A stretch of 64,000 nt of DNA from Kaistia hirudinis. GTDB lineage: Bacteria; Pseudomonadota; Alphaproteobacteria; Rhizobiales; Kaistiaceae. The stretch spans positions 248,001 through 312,000 of the forward strand of contig NZ_JACIDS010000004.1 of assembly GCF_014196455.1 (NCBI RefSeq). Reading direction: 5' to 3'. A program made the translations under genes and the position numbers. Shown here piece by piece: positions 48,980 to 57,634 of the stretch. Within the stretch, counting starts at the first letter, position 1. Every line of letters starts with the position of its first letter. The notes under the pieces were generated by a model that ran no database searches, was not told the origin of the DNA, and saw only the letters and a list, made by a program, of their open reading frames with translations.

Positions 48980-50014
48980 ATGCGCGCCTTGGTGCTTGAA
49001 GAACGTCTGAAGCTGTCGCTCCGCGACATCGAGTTGCCGCAGGCGGTGGGCCCGCGCGACGTGAAGATCGCGATCCACACGGTCGGCGTCTGCGGTTCGG
49101 ACGTGCACTATTATACGCATGGCCGGATCGGGCCGTTCATCGTCGAGGAGCCGATGGTGCTGGGCCATGAGGCCTCGGGCACGGTCGTCGAGATCGGCGC
49201 CGAGGTGAAGGGGCTGAAGGTCGGCGACCGGGTCTGCATGGAGCCGGGCATTCCGGATCTCTCCTCGCGCGCGTCCAAGCTCGGCCTCTACAATGTCGAT
49301 CCGAGCGTCCGCTTCTGGGCGACCCCGCCGGTGCATGGCTGCCTGACGCCCTTCGTCGTCTTCCCGGAAGCCTTCACCTTCAAGCTGCCCGACAATGTCT
49401 CCTTCGCGGAAGGCGCGATGGTCGAGCCTTTTGCCGTCGGCATGCAGGCCGCGTCCAAGGCGAAGATCGCGCCGGGCGACACGGCGCTCGTGATCGGCTC
49501 CGGGCCGATCGGCATCATGGTGGCGCTCGCCGCGCTCGCCGGCGGCTGCAGCCGCGTCTATATCTCCGACCACAGCGCGGCCAAGCTGGAGATCGCCGGG
49601 CGCTATGACGGCATCGAGCCGATCAAGCTTCCCGAGCAGTCGGTCGGCGAGGTGATCGCGGCGGGCACGGATGGCTGGGGCGTCGACATCGTGTTCGAAG
49701 CCGCTGGCGCACGCAGCGCCTATGACGGCATCTTCGGCTTCCTGCGGCCGGGTGGCGCCGTCGTGCTGGTCGGCATGCCCGTGGAGCCGGTCGCGATCGA
49801 CATCGTGTCCGCGCAGGCGAAGGAAGCGCGGATCGAGACGATCTTCCGCTATGCCAATGTCTATGACCGCGCGATCGCGCTGATCTCGTCGGGCAAGGTC
49901 AATCTGAAGCCGCTGGTGACGGGCGTCTATCCATTCGAGGAGTCGATCGCCGCCTTCGAACGCGCGGCGTCGGCCGATCCGCACGACGTCAAGCTTCAGA
50001 TCCTGATGGGCTGA
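48980..50014 (+). CDS. Zinc-dependent polyol dehydrogenase, probable xylitol/sorbitol dehydrogenase
   Basis: A 344-residue medium-chain dehydrogenase oxidising a polyol with NAD. Catalytic zinc ligands Cys38 (GVCGSD) and His63-Glu64 (LGHEASG) are present, with nucleotide motif GSGPIGIM. The usual four-cysteine structural-zinc lobe is replaced by [34 protein letters not shown], as in bacterial xylitol dehydrogenases. The ribosome site GGGAGGG fixes ATG 48980. No polyol transporter or kinase is beside it, so the true substrate is open. Confidence 0.85.
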   Translation: MRALVLEERLKLSLRDIELPQAVGPRDVKIAIHTVGVCGSDVHYYTHGRIGPFIVEEPMVLGHEASGTVVEIGAEVKGLKVGDRVCMEPGIPDLSSRASKLGLYNVDPSVRFWATPPVHGCLTPFVVFPEAFTFKLPDNVSFAEGAMVEPFAVGMQAASKAKIAPGDTALVIGSGPIGIMVALAALAGGCSRVYISDHSAAKLEIAGRYDGIEPIKLPEQSVGEVIAAGTDGWGVDIVFEAAGARSAYDGIFGFLRPGGAVVLVGMPVEPVAIDIVSAQAKEARIETIFRYANVYDRAIALISSGKVNLKPLVTGVYPFEESIAAFERAASADPHDVKLQILMG

Positions 50015-50018
50015 GGCG

Positions 50019-50297
50019 TCAGCGCGAAAGGCGGCGCCGGTTGGCGCGCACGCGCTTGCGATAGGGGTTGAGGAAGGCGGCCGTCGTGCGATGCACGTCG
50101 CCGCCCTTCAGCATGGCGGCCGAGGCGGCGAGCCAGGCTTCGCCCATGGCGGCGCCCTTTTCGGCGACCATGGCGAGCGCCTCCGCCGGCGCGGCCGGAC
50201 CGCCCTTGGCCAGTTTCTCCAGCCGAAGCGCAACGACTTCCTGAGCCTCGAGCGCCATACGGGACGCATCGAGCATCAAACCGAACCAGCCATACAT
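50019..50297 (-). CDS. Small helical hypothetical protein (92 aa)
   Basis: Ala/Leu-rich amphipathic protein (LMLDASRMALEAQEVVALRLEKLAKG...) with a very basic C-terminus (NPYRKRVRANRRRLSR). Composition resembles phasin-like or nucleoid-associated small proteins of Rhizobiales, but no domain can be named. Convergent with the polyol dehydrogenase, 4 bases apart. Confidence 0.65.
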   Translation of the reverse strand: MYGWFGLMLDASRMALEAQEVVALRLEKLAKGGPAAPAEALAMVAEKGAAMGEAWLAASAAMLKGGDVHRTTAAFLNPYRKRVRANRRRLSR

Positions 50298-50320
50298 GGG
50301 GTCATTGTTCCAAATGCGAG

Positions 50321-50345
50321 GCCCCGGCCGGAAGCCGGCCGGGGC
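50321..50345 (-). terminator. Hairpin downstream of the PRC-barrel gene
   Basis: An 11-bp GC stem GCCCCGGCCGG/CCGGCCGGGGC with a 3-base loop, 34 bases after the PRC-barrel stop on the minus strand. No strong T-run follows, so termination is probable rather than certain. Confidence 0.5.
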
Positions 50346-50378
50346 GCAGTTACTCGCAGGTAATTATAAGGCAGGCGA

Positions 50379-50750
50379 TCAAACCATCCAATAGGGCGGC
50401 ACGCCGTAATAGTCGTGCACGCGCTTCTCATAGGCGCGGTCGCCCCAGGCGGGCTCTTCGCCCTCGTCATAGGTCGGGCCGCCCTCGAGTTGCTCGCGCG
50501 AGAGGCCGACGACATAGCCGCCGAGCCCGGTATCGTATTTGAGCGCGTTCCAGGGCAGCGGGTGGTAGTTCTCGCCGATTCCCAGGAAACCGCCGAACGA
50601 CAGCACGGCATAGGCCACGCGGCCGGAGACCTTGTCGATCATCACGTCATGCACGGATCCGAGCCGCTCGCCGGTCGGATCGTAAACGGCGGTACCTTCG
50701 ACCTTGTCGGCGCCGATCAGGCTGTTCACCGGGCGTTCCATCGCTTCCAT
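50379..50750 (-). CDS. PRC-barrel domain protein
   Basis: A 123-residue protein with one PRC-barrel (SLIGADKVEGTAVYDPTGERLGSVHDVMIDKVSGRVAYAVLSFGGFLGIGENYHPLPWNALKYD, about residues 10-80) and a short acidic tail ending GVPPYWMV. Such single-domain proteins are common stress- or photosynthesis-related accessory proteins in Alphaproteobacteria; the role is unknown. ATG 50750 follows GAGGAGGAC; the frame runs much further upstream but into low-complexity sequence antisense to another gene. Confidence 0.85.
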   Translation of the reverse strand: MEAMERPVNSLIGADKVEGTAVYDPTGERLGSVHDVMIDKVSGRVAYAVLSFGGFLGIGENYHPLPWNALKYDTGLGGYVVGLSREQLEGGPTYDEGEEPAWGDRAYEKRVHDYYGVPPYWMV

Positions 50751-50839
50751 CACGTCCTCCTCATCGGTGTTTCGGTGTGAGGTGAACGTCGGTGGGGGCG
50801 AAGTCGTTCCCATGCATGCGCCAGCGTGTGGCAACAAAA

Positions 50840-50859
50840 AACCCCGCCGGAGCGGGGTT
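50840..50859 (-). terminator. Rho-independent terminator of the Ala-rich protein gene
   Basis: Perfect 8-bp stem AACCCCGC/GCGGGGTT with a 4-base loop, followed on the minus strand by a run of six T. It begins 36 bases after the stop at 50896. A textbook intrinsic terminator. Confidence 0.85.
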
Positions 50860-50895
50860 CTGAATTTCGGGGGGAGGGAGGATGATCGCAGAAGA

Positions 50896-51426
50896 CTAGC
50901 TGCAGCTTGCCGAATTGCAGCCCGCCGAGCCCGTGATATTGCCGCCCGTGCCGCTGCTGGTCGTGGTGGTGGTCGTGGTCGTCGTGGTTGTCGATCCGCC
51001 GCTGGCCTTGGCGCCGGTCGTTGCCGCACTGCTGATGGACTCAGGCGACGCGGTGACGCCCTCGGCGGACGCGACAGCCTTGGCAATGCTCGACGCGGCG
51101 CCGGGGGATACGGCCGAAACTTCCTTGGCGATCTCTGCGGCGGCAGCAGGCGCTGCAGCTGCCACCTCCTTGGCGATCGCTGCCGCCGCGGCCGGATTGG
51201 CTGCCGCTGCTGCCGCTGCGATCTTCGCGGCGAGAGAGGGGTTCTTCTTCGCGAGAGCGGCTGCCAGCTTGGCCAGCGCGACCGGATCATTCTTCACAGC
51301 ATCGATCTGCGACTGAATGTCGGCGCTGACCTGCGCGTATACCATGGTGGTGGAACCGCCGACGGCAGCAAAGGAGACGACAATTCCTAGCGCCAAAGCG
51401 GCTAAATGCTTACGTGCAATGATCAT
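50896..51426 (-). CDS. Secreted alanine-rich repeat protein with poly-Thr tract
   Basis: A 176-residue exported protein of unknown function. Signal peptide about residues 1-31 (LAALALGIVVSFAAVGGSTTMVYAQ). The mature part has several imperfect Ala-rich repeats built on IAKEV (AAAIAKEVAAAAPAAAAEIAKEV...), predicted long helix. It continues into a Ser/Gly linker with a run of eleven Thr encoded by a GTG/GTC-type trinucleotide tract on the plus strand (about 50959-50994), and ends in a Cys-containing tail (GCNSASCS). ATG 51426 was chosen for the signal peptide and GCGAGG; the upstream extension is not signal-like. Confidence 0.75.
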   Translation of the reverse strand: MIIARKHLAALALGIVVSFAAVGGSTTMVYAQVSADIQSQIDAVKNDPVALAKLAAALAKKNPSLAAKIAAAAAAANPAAAAAIAKEVAAAAPAAAAEIAKEVSAVSPGAASSIAKAVASAEGVTASPESISSAATTGAKASGGSTTTTTTTTTTTSSGTGGNITGSAGCNSASCS

Positions 51427-51522
51427 AATAGTGCCTCGCTTTACGGCGTGCCAATCAGCTTTCCCGACCCGCGATGGACTGCCCAATAGCATAGGAACAC
51501 ATTTTGCCGTATAGCACAATAG

Positions 51523-51539
51523 ATGCTGCACTGCAGCAT
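51523..51539. promoter_or_regulatory. Inverted repeat upstream of the Ala-rich protein gene
   Basis: Perfect 7-bp repeat ATGCTGC-ACT-GCAGCAT, 97 bases before the start on the minus strand, in a locally AT-richer promoter-like stretch (51480-51540). Possible regulator site. Confidence 0.4.
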
Positions 51540-51670
51540 AAGCTGTGCCCGCACAAGCTGCCGCTCTGGTTATCGGCGCACGCCTGAAGTCGGCAGCATT
51601 TGCGTCGAACTTTGCGCGATGATTGAAATTAAAGGCATCTCAGGCAAATCAACGCCAGAAGAATGCGCGT

Positions 51671-52123
51671 TTAAGCTGTAGCTTGACGTCGCGCCACGAG
51701 ATAGATGTGCTCGCAGACCAGTGCCGCCTCTCCGGTCTGCTTGGTCACGGTGACCTGCTCGATCACGATCCCGTGAGTGGCGCGCTTGGGATGGTCGCGC
51801 TTCTCGGTGATCTTGGCCTCGACGGTGATCGTGTCGCCGATGAAGACCGGCTTCACGAAACGCACCTTGTCATAGCCATAGGACATGGCGTGCGGGTTGA
51901 TCGTCGTCGCGGTCATGCCGACGCCGACCGACAGGATCAGCGTGCCGTGGGCGACGCGCTGCTTGAAGTCCTGCGTCGCGCACCATTCCGCATCCATGTG
52001 GTGCGGGAAGAAATCGCCGGTCTGGCCGGCATGGATGACGATGTCGGCCTCCGTGATCGTCCGCCCCATGGTGCGGCGGGTGAAGCCGATCTCGTAGTCC
52101 TCGAAATATTGCTCGACGATCAT
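51671..52123 (-). CDS. MaoC-like dehydratase/hydratase
   Basis: A 150-residue hot-dog-fold protein of the MaoC/R-specific hydratase family. The active-site motif is GDFFPHH: Asp37 and His42 keep the D-x4-H spacing, although the usual Asn two residues after Asp is Phe. The conserved ending [18 protein letters not shown] is shared with a second MaoC-like gene at 61315. It would hydrate or dehydrate an enoyl- or hydroxyacyl-CoA. Last gene of a minus-strand run with an SDR, a sugar-acid dehydratase and a sugar importer, an unusual setting for a CoA-ester enzyme. ATG 52123 gives the typical family start. Confidence 0.82.
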   Translation of the reverse strand: MIVEQYFEDYEIGFTRRTMGRTITEADIVIHAGQTGDFFPHHMDAEWCATQDFKQRVAHGTLILSVGVGMTATTINPHAMSYGYDKVRFVKPVFIGDTITVEAKITEKRDHPKRATHGIVIEQVTVTKQTGEAALVCEHIYLVARRQATA

Positions 52124-52151
52124 GACACGTCCCGCAACTGCGGGCCTTGCT

Positions 52152-52280
52152 TTCACCTCTCCCTGAGGGAGAGGTCGGCGCGAAGCGCCGGGAGAGGGTT
52201 TACGGCCTCTCCGGTTGGTTCCCTAAACCCTCTCCTGCCGGCCTGCGGCCGTCGACCTCCCCCCAAGGGGGGAGGTGAAG
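52152..52280. repeat. Palindromic repeat family A, copy 3
   Basis: About 129 bases bounded by inverted ends TTCACCTCTCCCTGAGGGAGAGGTC and GACCTCCCCCC...GGGAGGTGAA. Internal smaller palindromes (GGCGCGAAGCGCC; TTTACGGCCTC and CCTAAACCCTCTC parts) give several stem-loops. It occupies the gap between the SDR and MaoC genes, both minus strand. Confidence 0.8.
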
Positions 52281-52303
52281 AGGGGCGGCCTCGCTCCTAC
52301 GGC

Positions 52304-53038
52304 TCAGTTCACCCAGCCGCCGTCGATGATGTGCATCTGGCCGGTGGTGTAGGTGGCGGTCGCGAGATAGAGGGCGAGGTCGGCGATTTCCTGCGGCGTG
52401 CCGATGCGGCCGATGGGCTGGCGGGCGATGAAGGCGGCGCGGGCGGCCTCGTAGTCGCCCTGGGCCTTCAGGCGCTCCTGCAGCGAGGGGCTCTCGACCG
52501 TGCCGGGGCAGATGCCGTTGCAGCGAATGCCCTTGGTCACGAAATCGGCGGCGACCGACTTGGTCAGGCCGACCGTCGCCGCCTTGGTGATGCCATAGGC
52601 GAAGCGGTTCGGCACGCCCTTGATCGAGCCCGCGACGGAGCAGATGTTGACGATCGAGCCGTCGCCCTTGGCCAGCATGCCGGGAAGCGTGGCCTTGATG
52701 GTCCGCCACATCGACTTGACGTTCAGATCATAGGCAAAGTCGAGGTCGGCCTCGCTCGCCTGCTCGATCGTGCCGGCATGGACGATGCCCGCGCAGTTGA
52801 ACAGCACGTCGACGGTGCCGATCTCGGCGACCAGGGCGTCGACGTCGGCGCCCTTCAGCACGTTGAGGATCCGCGTCGTGATGCCGGGCGTGCCGTCGAG
52901 CTCCTTGAGCTTCTCGGCATTGACGTCCGTCGCCCAGACGATTGCGCCTTCAGCAGCCGCGCTCTCCGCGATCGCCCGGCCGATACCCTGCGCCGCCGCC
53001 GTGACCAGCGCGACCTTGCCCTCGAGCTTCCCGCTCAT
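52304..53038 (-). CDS. Short-chain dehydrogenase, 2-keto-3-deoxy-L-fuconate dehydrogenase type
   Basis: A 244-residue SDR with the nucleotide motif VTAAAQGIGRAIAE, VLFNCAGIVHAGT, catalytic Tyr/Lys in RFAYGITKAATV and the C-terminus IIDGGWVN. The overall sequence, including CNGICPGTVESPSLQER, resembles the 2-keto-3-deoxy-L-fuconate dehydrogenase of the oxidative L-fucose route and the related BDH2 group. It would oxidise the C4 (or equivalent) hydroxyl of a 2-keto-3-deoxy sugar acid produced by the dehydratase upstream. ATG 53038 gives the standard length. The assignment is from remembered similarity and context. Confidence 0.8.
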   Translation of the reverse strand: MSGKLEGKVALVTAAAQGIGRAIAESAAAEGAIVWATDVNAEKLKELDGTPGITTRILNVLKGADVDALVAEIGTVDVLFNCAGIVHAGTIEQASEADLDFAYDLNVKSMWRTIKATLPGMLAKGDGSIVNICSVAGSIKGVPNRFAYGITKAATVGLTKSVAADFVTKGIRCNGICPGTVESPSLQERLKAQGDYEAARAAFIARQPIGRIGTPQEIADLALYLATATYTTGQMHIIDGGWVN

Positions 53039-53051
53039 GAATTCCGTTCCT

Positions 53052-54161
53052 TCAGTTCGCAATCGTGAAGCGCGATCCCTCGACCGTCTGCCGATCGATC
53101 GCGGCGAAGTCCCAGGCGATGCCGAGCCCCGCCTCCTGGCTGGGGATGGCATAGCCGTTGTCGATGGTCATCCCCTTGGTCGTGAGGCTGTCCAGCTGCG
53201 GGATGTATTCGACCCAGCGCGCATTGGGAACAGCGGAACAGAGCGCGACATGCAGTTCCATCAGGAAATGGGGGCAGACGACGACGTTGAAGGTCTCGGC
53301 GAGATGCGCGACCTTGAGCCAGGGCGTGATGCCGCCGATGCGCGCGACGTCGACCTGCACCACCGAACAGGCGCGGCGCTGCAGATAGTCGCGGAAATGC
53401 AGCGCCGAATAGAGGCTCTCGCCGACCGCGACCGGGATCGTGGTCGACGCCGAGAGGCGCACATGGCCGTCGATATCGTCGGCCGTCAGCGGCTCCTCGA
53501 GCCAGCCGATATCGGCCGCCTCATAGTGCCGGGCCCGGCGGATCGCCTCGTCAACGGAGAAGGCCTGGTTGGCGTCGGTGAAGATCTCGAAGCCGCCGCC
53601 GACCGCCTCGCGCACCGCGGCGAGGCGGGCCACGTCCTCATGGATCGGACGGCCGACCTTCATCTTGGCGCCGCCGAAGCCCGACTCCCGGGCGCGGATC
53701 GTGTCCTCGACGATCGCGCTGGTGTCGAGATGCAGCCAGCCGCCCTCGGTCGTGTAGAGGCGGATCTTCTCCTGCGCGCCGCCCGCCAGGATGTGGACGG
53801 GCAGGGCGGCCTTGCGGGCCTTCAGGTCCCAGAGCGCGGTATCGATGGCGGCGAGCGCCAGCGAGGTGATCGCGCCCACGCTGGTCGCGTGGGTGAGAAA
53901 CAGGAGGTCGCGCCAGATCTGCTCGATCATGCCGGCCTCGCGGCCGATCAGAGCCGGTCCGAGCGTCCGCTCGATCAGCGACATGATCGCCGGTCCGCCG
54001 GTGCCGATCGTATAGCTGTAGCCCGTCCCGACGGCGCCGTCGGAATCGGTGATGCGGATGATCGGCGTTTCCTGGCTGACGAAGGACTGGATCGCATCGA
54101 CCCGCTTCACCTTCGGCTTCAGGTCGACCATCAAGCCTTCGACGCGAACGATCTTGGCCAT
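53052..54161 (-). CDS. Enolase-superfamily sugar-acid dehydratase, mandelate racemase group
   Basis: A 369-residue enzyme with all mandelate-racemase-group residues: KxK at Lys166/Lys168, metal ligands Asp196, Glu222 and Glu248, the Asp271-His298 dyad (VVCPHFLMELH) and Glu318. It probably removes water from a hexonate or 6-deoxyhexonate to give a 2-keto-3-deoxy acid. It is shorter than the Xanthomonas-type L-fuconate dehydratase, so exact substrate is open (rhamnonate, fuconate, galactonate and others). GGAGGA sits just before ATG 54161. Neighbours are the SDR and the sugar importer. Confidence 0.87.
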   Translation of the reverse strand: MAKIVRVEGLMVDLKPKVKRVDAIQSFVSQETPIIRITDSDGAVGTGYSYTIGTGGPAIMSLIERTLGPALIGREAGMIEQIWRDLLFLTHATSVGAITSLALAAIDTALWDLKARKAALPVHILAGGAQEKIRLYTTEGGWLHLDTSAIVEDTIRARESGFGGAKMKVGRPIHEDVARLAAVREAVGGGFEIFTDANQAFSVDEAIRRARHYEAADIGWLEEPLTADDIDGHVRLSASTTIPVAVGESLYSALHFRDYLQRRACSVVQVDVARIGGITPWLKVAHLAETFNVVVCPHFLMELHVALCSAVPNARWVEYIPQLDSLTTKGMTIDNGYAIPSQEAGLGIAWDFAAIDRQTVEGSRFTIAN

Positions 54162-54193
54162 CCTATCCTCCTTCTTCGCCCTGTTGTCCGGGC

Positions 54194-55039
54194 CTATCCC
54201 TTGACGCCGCCGAAGGTCAGTCCGGCGATCAGGTGCTTCTGCACGATAAAGGTGAGCACGAGCGCCGGCACGATGATGATCACGGCCATCGCGCACATGC
54301 CCGTCCAGTCGACGGTGAACTGGGCCGTGAAATCCATCAGCCCGACCGGCAGCGTCTTCGAGGCGGTGGTGCGGGTCAATTGCGAGGCGAGCGCGAACTC
54401 GTTCCACGAGGTCAGGAAGGCGAAGATGCCGGCCGAGGCGACGCCGGATTTCGCCAGCGGGAACTCGATCTTCCAGAAGGCCTGCCACGCCGTGCAGCCG
54501 TCGATCTTGGCCGCTTCGGAGAGTTCATGCGGGATCTGGCGGAAGAAGCCGTCGATCAGCCAGATCGTGAAGGGGATGTTCAGCGCGAGATAGACCAGGA
54601 TGACGCCGAAATCGGTGTCGATCAGGCCGATCCGGCTCCAGATCATGAAGACGGGCAGCGACAGCGAGATGCCGGGCACGGTGCGCGACAGCATCAGCGT
54701 CAGGAACGACGCCTTCTTGAAGCGGAAATTGTAGCGCGCGAAGGCATAGCCGCCCGCCATGCCGATCAGCACGGCCAGCACGGTGCTCGTTACGGCGATG
54801 ATGACCGAATTGACGAAATAGCTCGCGACCGGAATGCCCTGCTGCGTCGCCGACAGGCCGAAGATCGAACGGAAATTGTCGAGCGTCCAGGCCTGGGGAA
54901 TCCAGACCGGTGGGCGCGCCATCACTTCGACATTGTCGCGGAAGGCCGTCATCACGACCCAGAGGCCGGGCACGCAGATGACGACCATGACCACGAAGAC
55001 GCCGAGGCGGATCAGGAATCGCTGGAGAGGGGTTTCCAT
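54194..55039 (-). CDS. Sugar ABC transporter permease (MalG type)
   Basis: A 281-residue CUT1 permease with six membrane segments, the EAA loop LSEAAKIDGCTAWQAFWKIEFPLAKSG and the GLTFGGVKG tail. Its ATG overlaps the stop of the upstream permease by one base (TGATG), as in aglF-aglG. No ATPase gene is in this operon; a shared MsmK/UgpC-type ATPase, possibly the one at base 1, may serve it. Confidence 0.9.
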   Translation of the reverse strand: METPLQRFLIRLGVFVVMVVICVPGLWVVMTAFRDNVEVMARPPVWIPQAWTLDNFRSIFGLSATQQGIPVASYFVNSVIIAVTSTVLAVLIGMAGGYAFARYNFRFKKASFLTLMLSRTVPGISLSLPVFMIWSRIGLIDTDFGVILVYLALNIPFTIWLIDGFFRQIPHELSEAAKIDGCTAWQAFWKIEFPLAKSGVASAGIFAFLTSWNEFALASQLTRTTASKTLPVGLMDFTAQFTVDWTGMCAMAVIIIVPALVLTFIVQKHLIAGLTFGGVKG

Positions 55040-55941
55040 CAGGCCATGCTCCCCAGGCTCGCGCGCGCAGTCGCGAGTTTGCGGAAGAAATAATAGGTGA
55101 AGTAGATCGAGAGCAGGATCGACACATAGGACATGGCGTTCGCCATGCCCATGCGGGCATCCTGGTAGCCGACGCGGGCGAGCAACGTCCAAAGCAGTTC
55201 GGTGCGTCCCGCCGGGCCGCCATTGGTCATGATCTTGACCATGTCATAGGCGCGCGCGACGTCGAGCGAGCGGATCGCCATGGCGATGTAGATGAAGGGC
55301 AGCAGGAAGGGCAGCGTGATGTGGCGGAACACCTGCCACGAATTGCAGCCATCGACCTTGGCCGCCTCGATCGGATCGCGCGGCATCGCCATCAGCCCGG
55401 CGAGCAGCAGGATCGCGAAGACCGGCGTCGACATCCAGACCTCGGCAGTCAGGATCGCGAAGTTCGCCGTCCAGCCATTGACGAGCCAGGGGATGGTGAC
55501 GTTGCTCCAGCCGAGCGACTGGATGGCGTTGTTGATGAGGCCGACATTGTCGTTGAAGATGTATTTGAACTGGAAGCCGACCAGGATCGGCGAGAACATC
55601 ATCGGGAACATCATGATGGTCCGGATGACGCGCTGGCCGGTGGTGATCCGGTCGATCAAGAGCGCGATGCCGAGGCCCAGCACGAGTTCCAGATTGAGCG
55701 CGATCGTCAGGAACACGACCGTGCGCCCGAACGCCCACCAGAAGTCGATATCCGAGAAGATCCGCTGGTAGTTCCGAAGGCCGACCCACTGCCAGAGCGA
55801 GGCCGGCTGCACGAGGCGGTAATTGGTGAAGCTCGTATAGAGCGAGAACACCAGCGGGATCAGGATGACCGCCGCGATGATGACGAAAGCCGGCAACAGC
55901 AGCAGGAAGGGTGGCGAAAAGCGGCGCGTGAAGGATTGCAT
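55039..55941 (-). CDS. Sugar ABC transporter permease (MalF type)
   Basis: A 300-residue CUT1 permease: TRRFSPPFLLLLPAFVIIAAVILIPLVFSLYTSFTNY at the N-terminus and the EAA loop IEAAKVDGCNSWQVFRHITLPFLLPF. An in-frame GTG at 55962 is possible; neither start has a good ribosome site, and ATG 55941 is used. It lies downstream of the binding-protein gene, with a palindromic repeat between. Confidence 0.9.
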   Translation of the reverse strand: MQSFTRRFSPPFLLLLPAFVIIAAVILIPLVFSLYTSFTNYRLVQPASLWQWVGLRNYQRIFSDIDFWWAFGRTVVFLTIALNLELVLGLGIALLIDRITTGQRVIRTIMMFPMMFSPILVGFQFKYIFNDNVGLINNAIQSLGWSNVTIPWLVNGWTANFAILTAEVWMSTPVFAILLLAGLMAMPRDPIEAAKVDGCNSWQVFRHITLPFLLPFIYIAMAIRSLDVARAYDMVKIMTNGGPAGRTELLWTLLARVGYQDARMGMANAMSYVSILLSIYFTYYFFRKLATARASLGSMA

Positions 55942-55993
55942 CAATGGAGTCCGGTGAGCCACTGGATCAGGGCCGAAAGCGACGCCGCCGTCT

Positions 55994-56120
55994 CTTCACC
56001 TCTCCCTCAAGGAGAGGTCGGCGGCGAAGCCGACGGGAGAGGGTTTACGGACTATCCGGGGGAGGGCGTGAACCCTCTCCCGGACCTGCGGTCCGACCTC
56101 CCCCTCAGGGGGAGGTGAAG
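55994..56120. repeat. Palindromic repeat family A, copy 4
   Basis: About 127 bases with ends CTTCACCTCTCCCTCAAGG and CCCTCAGGGGGAGGTGAAG and an internal GGTTTAC...GTGAACCCTCTCCC pair. It sits between the binding-protein gene and the permease gene, the position where the agl, urt and pot operons have simple hairpins. Confidence 0.8.
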
Positions 56121-56125
56121 GCGGC

Positions 56126-57466
56126 CTATTTCAGAACGCCGGCGTCTTCCATGATCTGCTTCGCCTTGCCGGCGGCCGTATCGAGCGCCTCCTTCGGCGT
56201 CTTCTGGCCGACGATGGCGGCCTGGAGCTCCGGCCAGATCACGTTGGAGACTTCGATCCACTGCGGGACGAGCGGCGGCGTGCGCGCCTCGGCGAGCGAC
56301 TGCTCCCAGGTCGAGAACATGTCGGCCATGTAGGTGTTGTTGTTCTTCTTGAACTCTTCCACCACGTCGGCGAACGCCTTGGTGCGGGTCGGCAGGTTGC
56401 CGGCGCGCGCTTCCATCATCTCCGACTCATAGTCCGTCAGGAAGGTGATGAAGGAAACGGCGGCTTCCTTGTTGTCGCAAGCCTCCGTGACCGAGAAGGA
56501 GTGCGAGCCGGACCAGCCGCCGCGCTTGCCGGCCGTGCCGACCGGAGCGACCGCGAGGCCGATCTTGCCGGCGACCTTCGACGACTTCGGGTCGTTGAAG
56601 AACGCGGCCCAGCCCGGCCAGTCGAGGTCGACGGCGAGCGTGCCGGCGGCAAAGGCCTGGCCGATATCGTCCCAGGTGTAGTTCACGGTGCCGGCGGGAA
56701 CCGCCTTGGCGTTGTAGATGTCGACGAACCACTGCAGCGCGTCGATGCCGGCCTGCGAATTGAAGATCGGGTTCCATTTCTCGTCGAACATGTCGCCGCC
56801 ATTGGCGCGCACGATCTCCATGAACCGGCCGGTCATGCCCTCGTCCTTGCCGGCGAAAGCCGTGCCGTAGAGGTTCGGCGGGGCGGCGAAGAAGATGATC
56901 TGCTGCTTGAACTCGTCGAAGGTCTTCGGCGGAGCGAGATCGACGCCGAACTTCTCCTTGTACTTCTTCTGGTTATCGGCGTTCTCGTACAGCTCTTTCT
57001 GGTAGTAGAGGTTCGAGACGTCGGTAACGCGCGGCAGCTGCACGAGGCGGCCGTCGACCTCGGCGCTCTTCAGCGTGCCGGGGACGAATTCGGCGAGGGT
57101 CGTCGCCGGGATGACCTTCGACAGGTCGATGTAGAGGTCACCGTACTGCGGCGCGAAGGAGGTGTGGTTCGAGCCCACGCACCAGGTGATCGCGCCGGAG
57201 GCGATGTCCTGCTTGATCTCGCGGTCCAGCTCGAAATGGTTCTTGGACGAGACGATCTCGACCTTGGCGCCCGTCGCCTTCTCCCATTCGGGGATGCGCG
57301 TATAGAGCTTCTCGTACTGGGTGCCGCCGATCAGCTTCACCTTCAGCGTGTAGCCGGGGAACTTGCCCCAGTCATACTGCGTGTCCTCCGCATGAGCGGG
57401 GATGGCGAGCGCGCAGAGCGCAGCGCACGAAAAAAGGGCGGCCTTGAAGCCGCGAGCAATCGTCAT
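56126..57466 (-). CDS. Sugar ABC transporter substrate-binding protein
   Basis: A 446-residue periplasmic protein, first gene of the minus-strand half of this locus. Signal peptide at residues 1-28 (ALFSCAALCALAIPAHA-ED), then an SBP family 1 fold (IPEWEKATGAKVEIVSSKNHFELDREIKQDIASG; WDDIGQAFAAGTLAVDLDWPGWAAFF). GGGAGGGAGA precedes ATG 57466; the upstream in-frame codons would spoil the signal peptide. Likely binds a 6-deoxyhexose, sugar acid or related saccharide given the enzymes around it. Confidence 0.88.
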   Translation of the reverse strand: MTIARGFKAALFSCAALCALAIPAHAEDTQYDWGKFPGYTLKVKLIGGTQYEKLYTRIPEWEKATGAKVEIVSSKNHFELDREIKQDIASGAITWCVGSNHTSFAPQYGDLYIDLSKVIPATTLAEFVPGTLKSAEVDGRLVQLPRVTDVSNLYYQKELYENADNQKKYKEKFGVDLAPPKTFDEFKQQIIFFAAPPNLYGTAFAGKDEGMTGRFMEIVRANGGDMFDEKWNPIFNSQAGIDALQWFVDIYNAKAVPAGTVNYTWDDIGQAFAAGTLAVDLDWPGWAAFFNDPKSSKVAGKIGLAVAPVGTAGKRGGWSGSHSFSVTEACDNKEAAVSFITFLTDYESEMMEARAGNLPTRTKAFADVVEEFKKNNNTYMADMFSTWEQSLAEARTPPLVPQWIEVSNVIWPELQAAIVGQKTPKEALDTAAGKAKQIMEDAGVLK

Positions 57467-57522
57467 CGGTGATCTCCCTCCCGACGCCGCCATCGGATCA
57501 TCCTCACGATTCCGACCGGCAT

Positions 57523-57546
57523 ATGCTCCACTGCTGAATGGAGTAT
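57523..57546. promoter_or_regulatory. Putative IclR-type operator
   Basis: Imperfect inverted repeat ATGCTCCA (57523-57530) / TGGAGTAT (57539-57546), one mismatch, 8-base spacer, in the 168-base divergent gap between the binding-protein gene and the IclR gene, 57 bases upstream of the former. Followed by an AT-rich GTATATAAG. Confidence 0.5.
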
Positions 57547-57634
57547 TCGTATATAAGCGAAATTGACGGAACCGAGTCAACGTCTAACTTGGCGCTCGCA
57601 CCCGGCTCGGACCGTGGCGGGGAGGGACGAGAAA

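Noticed and set aside
50957-50995. GTGGTC-rich tandem tract as a CRISPR or regulatory repeat
   Set aside because: It is the coding microsatellite for the Thr run of the Ala-rich protein; no spacers and no repeat units of CRISPR length.
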